Shown piece after piece: positions 6,601 to 7,165 of a stretch of 7,165 bases of DNA (position 1 is the stretch's first letter; every line of letters begins with the position of its first letter). Source of the stretch: CAYVBE01 sp964448935 (GTDB lineage: Bacteria; Planctomycetota; Brocadiia; SM23-32). Made by a program: the position numbers and the translations under genes. The DNA is taken from contig CAYVBE010000205.1 of NCBI GenBank assembly GCA_964448935.1, forward strand, positions 1-7,165. The letters are read 5' to 3'. A model generated the notes under the pieces. That model was not told the origin of the DNA and ran no database searches. It was given only the letters and a program-made list of their open reading frames with translations.

Positions 6601-7165
6601 TTGTTCACCGTGCCCGTGTTGGGGGACATCAGAAAGCCGTCCACCCGGAACTGCTTGGTCTTGGCCAGCCCGAAGACCTCGAACAGGCCCTGCAGGTTGC
6701 TCAATTGGAAATCAACGGTCTGCACGCCCATCATGCTCTTGGCGGGCGTCTGCTGCGCCGCGCGCATGCTGACGGCCACGGTGCTGTTGGGCACCACGAC
6801 CTTGGGCATGTAGGGCAGCCGGCTGAACTCGACCGCCTGTCCGAACAGGCTGCCGACCTCCCGCTTTTTCCACACGGCGTTGCGGTCCACCGGCAGCACG
6901 GGCACGTCTGCGATCTGCTTGATCATGTAGGCGCAGCCCACGGCCTGGTGCTGCACATTGGCCAGGAAGGGCGCCAACTGCTCGTACGTGTCCAACGGAG
7001 TGTTGACGCTGTTGCGCGGGTCGCCCGTGGTGGCCAGCGTGATGGCCGGATACCCGCAGAAGCTGATGGCCTCGGCGTCGAACGCCATGTTCCCCGGCAG
7101 CAGCGAGCCCCAGTTGCGCCCCTGCTGCGGCACGATGCCGTTCTGGTAGGTCAACGGGCCCGCCG
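3693..7165 (-). CDS. Giant FtsX-type ABC permease with M28-like N-terminal domain, 5' partial
   Basis: The frame is open to the right edge (codons before the TTG at 7154 read A-G-P), so the true start lies outside the window and numbering here counts from that TTG. Residues 1-80 look like the end of an M28 metallopeptidase-like domain (GYPA at 34-37, NTPLDTYE at 51-58). Residues 80-400 are a mixed beta and helical extracytoplasmic region. Helices at about 409-428, 440-458 and 468-488 precede the FtsX core. The core comprises a basic NMRKRKVRTGLTA entry (526-538), a helix at about 536-556, a periplasmic domain at 557-862 and helices at about 863-884, 905-930 and 949-970. It carries the family loop ERMAEIKTYASVGLAP (885-900), E910 and spaced glycines 918, 922, 926. 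Residues 980-1153 form an additional, probably cytoplasmic, domain. FtsX/MacB permeases act with an ABC ATPase as mechanotransmission or export machines; no ATPase is in view. It ends in TGA, 39 bases before the OPT-like gene. Confidence 0.9.
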   Translation of the reverse strand, partial: AGPLTYQNGIVPQQGRNWGSLLPGNMAFDAEAISFCGYPAITLATTGDPRNSVNTPLDTYEQLAPFLANVQHQAVGCAYMIKQIADVPVLPVDRNAVWKKREVGSLFGQAVEFSRLPYMPKVVVPNSTVAVSMRAAQQTPAKSMMGVQTVDFQLSNLQGLFEVFGLAKTKQFRVDGFLMSPNTGTVNKVAESGLPVATDRPREREWTERETDVRLNFFRCVSSTIFDLINPLSLQVLGQSTAVRAESNGELQYLVPFVGQESQQDQYSKPCAVYFTQRDRNVKFLLASSTVDYQGLLINFRRTPPGERDEGKERTGIGYSARQGQNFIYYTALKIARDMHELDRYRLRRLRASGISKSAVWDLFEKAGAHLEAARRALDHLRYDRYHYEINMARGLENRIYPDVRDTATDVVKGVVFYFALLLPFVLFAERLLINYADIRKKLGAVAVLFLISYLVLHALHPAFQLSQTPIVILDGFFMLVAAVGTVWYLLGKFGIVMERIRQKVDMIHRADVARASATMAAFVLGISNMRKRKVRTGLTAVTLVLLTFTILSFTSFQVMPARMLDYAAAREAPYEGVLLRGLGWGPLSEFVTYDMDNFFNVQGMHVAPRSWFVSQDQNRQLQLSITRPDNERGKAVANALLGLSPEERHFSGINDETFLRHKWFDRSMPDWPFVCIVPARMRESLRIEDPEVGKAKVSVLGRQLRVVGVFDSDQLFRYEDLDGEEITPVDFVAQQFKEAGAQGRQQQTGLALTATGQMNVEQFVHQKSTKEEEEEQYIHMEPDRVLVVPNELNLRLGGTVRAIAAGPGTTTETERALRPFQQVLRQLLSRVNLALYAGYRETGGAEPSVHRVATRSGLSMGGFKGLVVPIIIAALIVFNTMLGAVYERMAEIKTYASVGLAPMHIGALFFAESSVFAVMGAMFGYIFGQLMSKILVHLPWLLQGMSLNYSSISAVWSVVLVVLVVLASTAYPARMAGKLSVPDETRKMTIPKPSGDVWEIWFPFTVSAKEALGVMAYLYEYFESNDEDAMGSFTADNLEFYTEQHEDRETICMEADVWVAPLDMGVSQRVKIASIPDPEEGEITYLFFTITRKSGEFQTWHRMNLGFLKDLRKQLLIWRLVTPEAKRRLAQEGAEMLEQTGEGATGLPGLEPSVS
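4263..4289 (-). repeat. Three perfect 9-base tandem repeats inside the permease gene
   Basis: The plus-strand unit CAGCACCAC occurs three times without mismatch at 4263-4271, 4272-4280 and 4281-4289. It is in frame and encodes VVL three times (residues 956-964) in the last membrane helix of the FtsX core. Flanking bases do not continue the repeat. It may simply reflect codon bias in a valine/leucine-rich helix, but identical codons in each copy suggest duplication by slippage. Confidence 0.75.
6915..7165 (-). other. C-terminal part of a probable M28 peptidase-like domain in the permease
   Basis: Residues 1-80 of the visible permease line up by eye with the end of M28 aminopeptidases. FDAEAISFCGYPA matches the SDH...GYPA region, and DPRNSVNTPLDTYE matches the NPRIHTTQDTL region of the Aeromonas enzyme. 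A helix (60-82) then closes the domain as in M28 proteins. Two catalytic-site positions look changed: SDH reads FDA, and the metal-binding His of IHTTQDT is Asn51. The other ligands would lie beyond the right edge and cannot be judged. A Gaa1-like (GPI transamidase subunit) relation, which is also M28-derived, is a weaker alternative because of the EAIS..G pattern. The assignment rests on short motifs only. Confidence 0.55.

Noticed and set aside
7152..7154. TTG as the start codon of the permease
   Set aside because: The frame stays open upstream to the window edge, and the first residues fall inside a domain rather than at its beginning, so the gene is 5' truncated by the window.

Overview
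The window carries four genes, all read leftwards on the minus strand and packed as one probable operon. In transcription order they are a very large FtsX-type permease whose start lies beyond the right edge (3693-7165), a polytopic OPT-like membrane protein of the DUF6785/DUF6784 type (1695-3653), a single-pass membrane-anchored helical protein of unknown function (314-1678), and a small cysteine-rich DUF6485-type protein (50-247). Gaps are 39, 16 and 66 bases. There are no RNA genes, insertion sequences, CRISPR arrays or convincing terminators. The long plus-strand reading frames opposite these genes are GC-rich shadows.

The organism is probably a free-living bacterium from the Planctomycetota/Lentisphaerota/Hydrogenedentota-like part of the tree, possibly known only from metagenomes. 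The sequence is GC-rich with G/C-biased third codon positions. The DUF6785/DUF6784 transporter-like protein beside a giant FtsX permease is, from memory, typical of such genomes. DUF6485 proteins are mostly seen in anaerobes and in planctomycete-like lineages. No marker gene is present, so this placement is an inference.

The most interesting gene is the permease. The visible part begins inside what looks like the C-terminal end of an M28-family (zinc aminopeptidase-like) domain. In it, the histidine expected as the last metal ligand is asparagine. A long extracytoplasmic region follows, then three extra membrane helices, then a complete FtsX/MacB-type core (one helix, a large periplasmic domain, three helices), and finally a cytoplasmic C-terminal domain of about 170 residues that is not part of ordinary FtsX proteins. 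The ABC ATPase it would need is not in the window and may lie upstream, off the right edge.

Taken together, the first three genes look like a membrane-envelope module: an ATPase-driven FtsX machine with a peptidase-like sensor or binding domain, an OPT-like transporter, and an anchored helical, possibly HEAT-like, partner. The substrate and the biological role cannot be read from the sequence. The DUF6485 gene has its own plausible ribosome binding site and may be only a passenger at the end of the operon.
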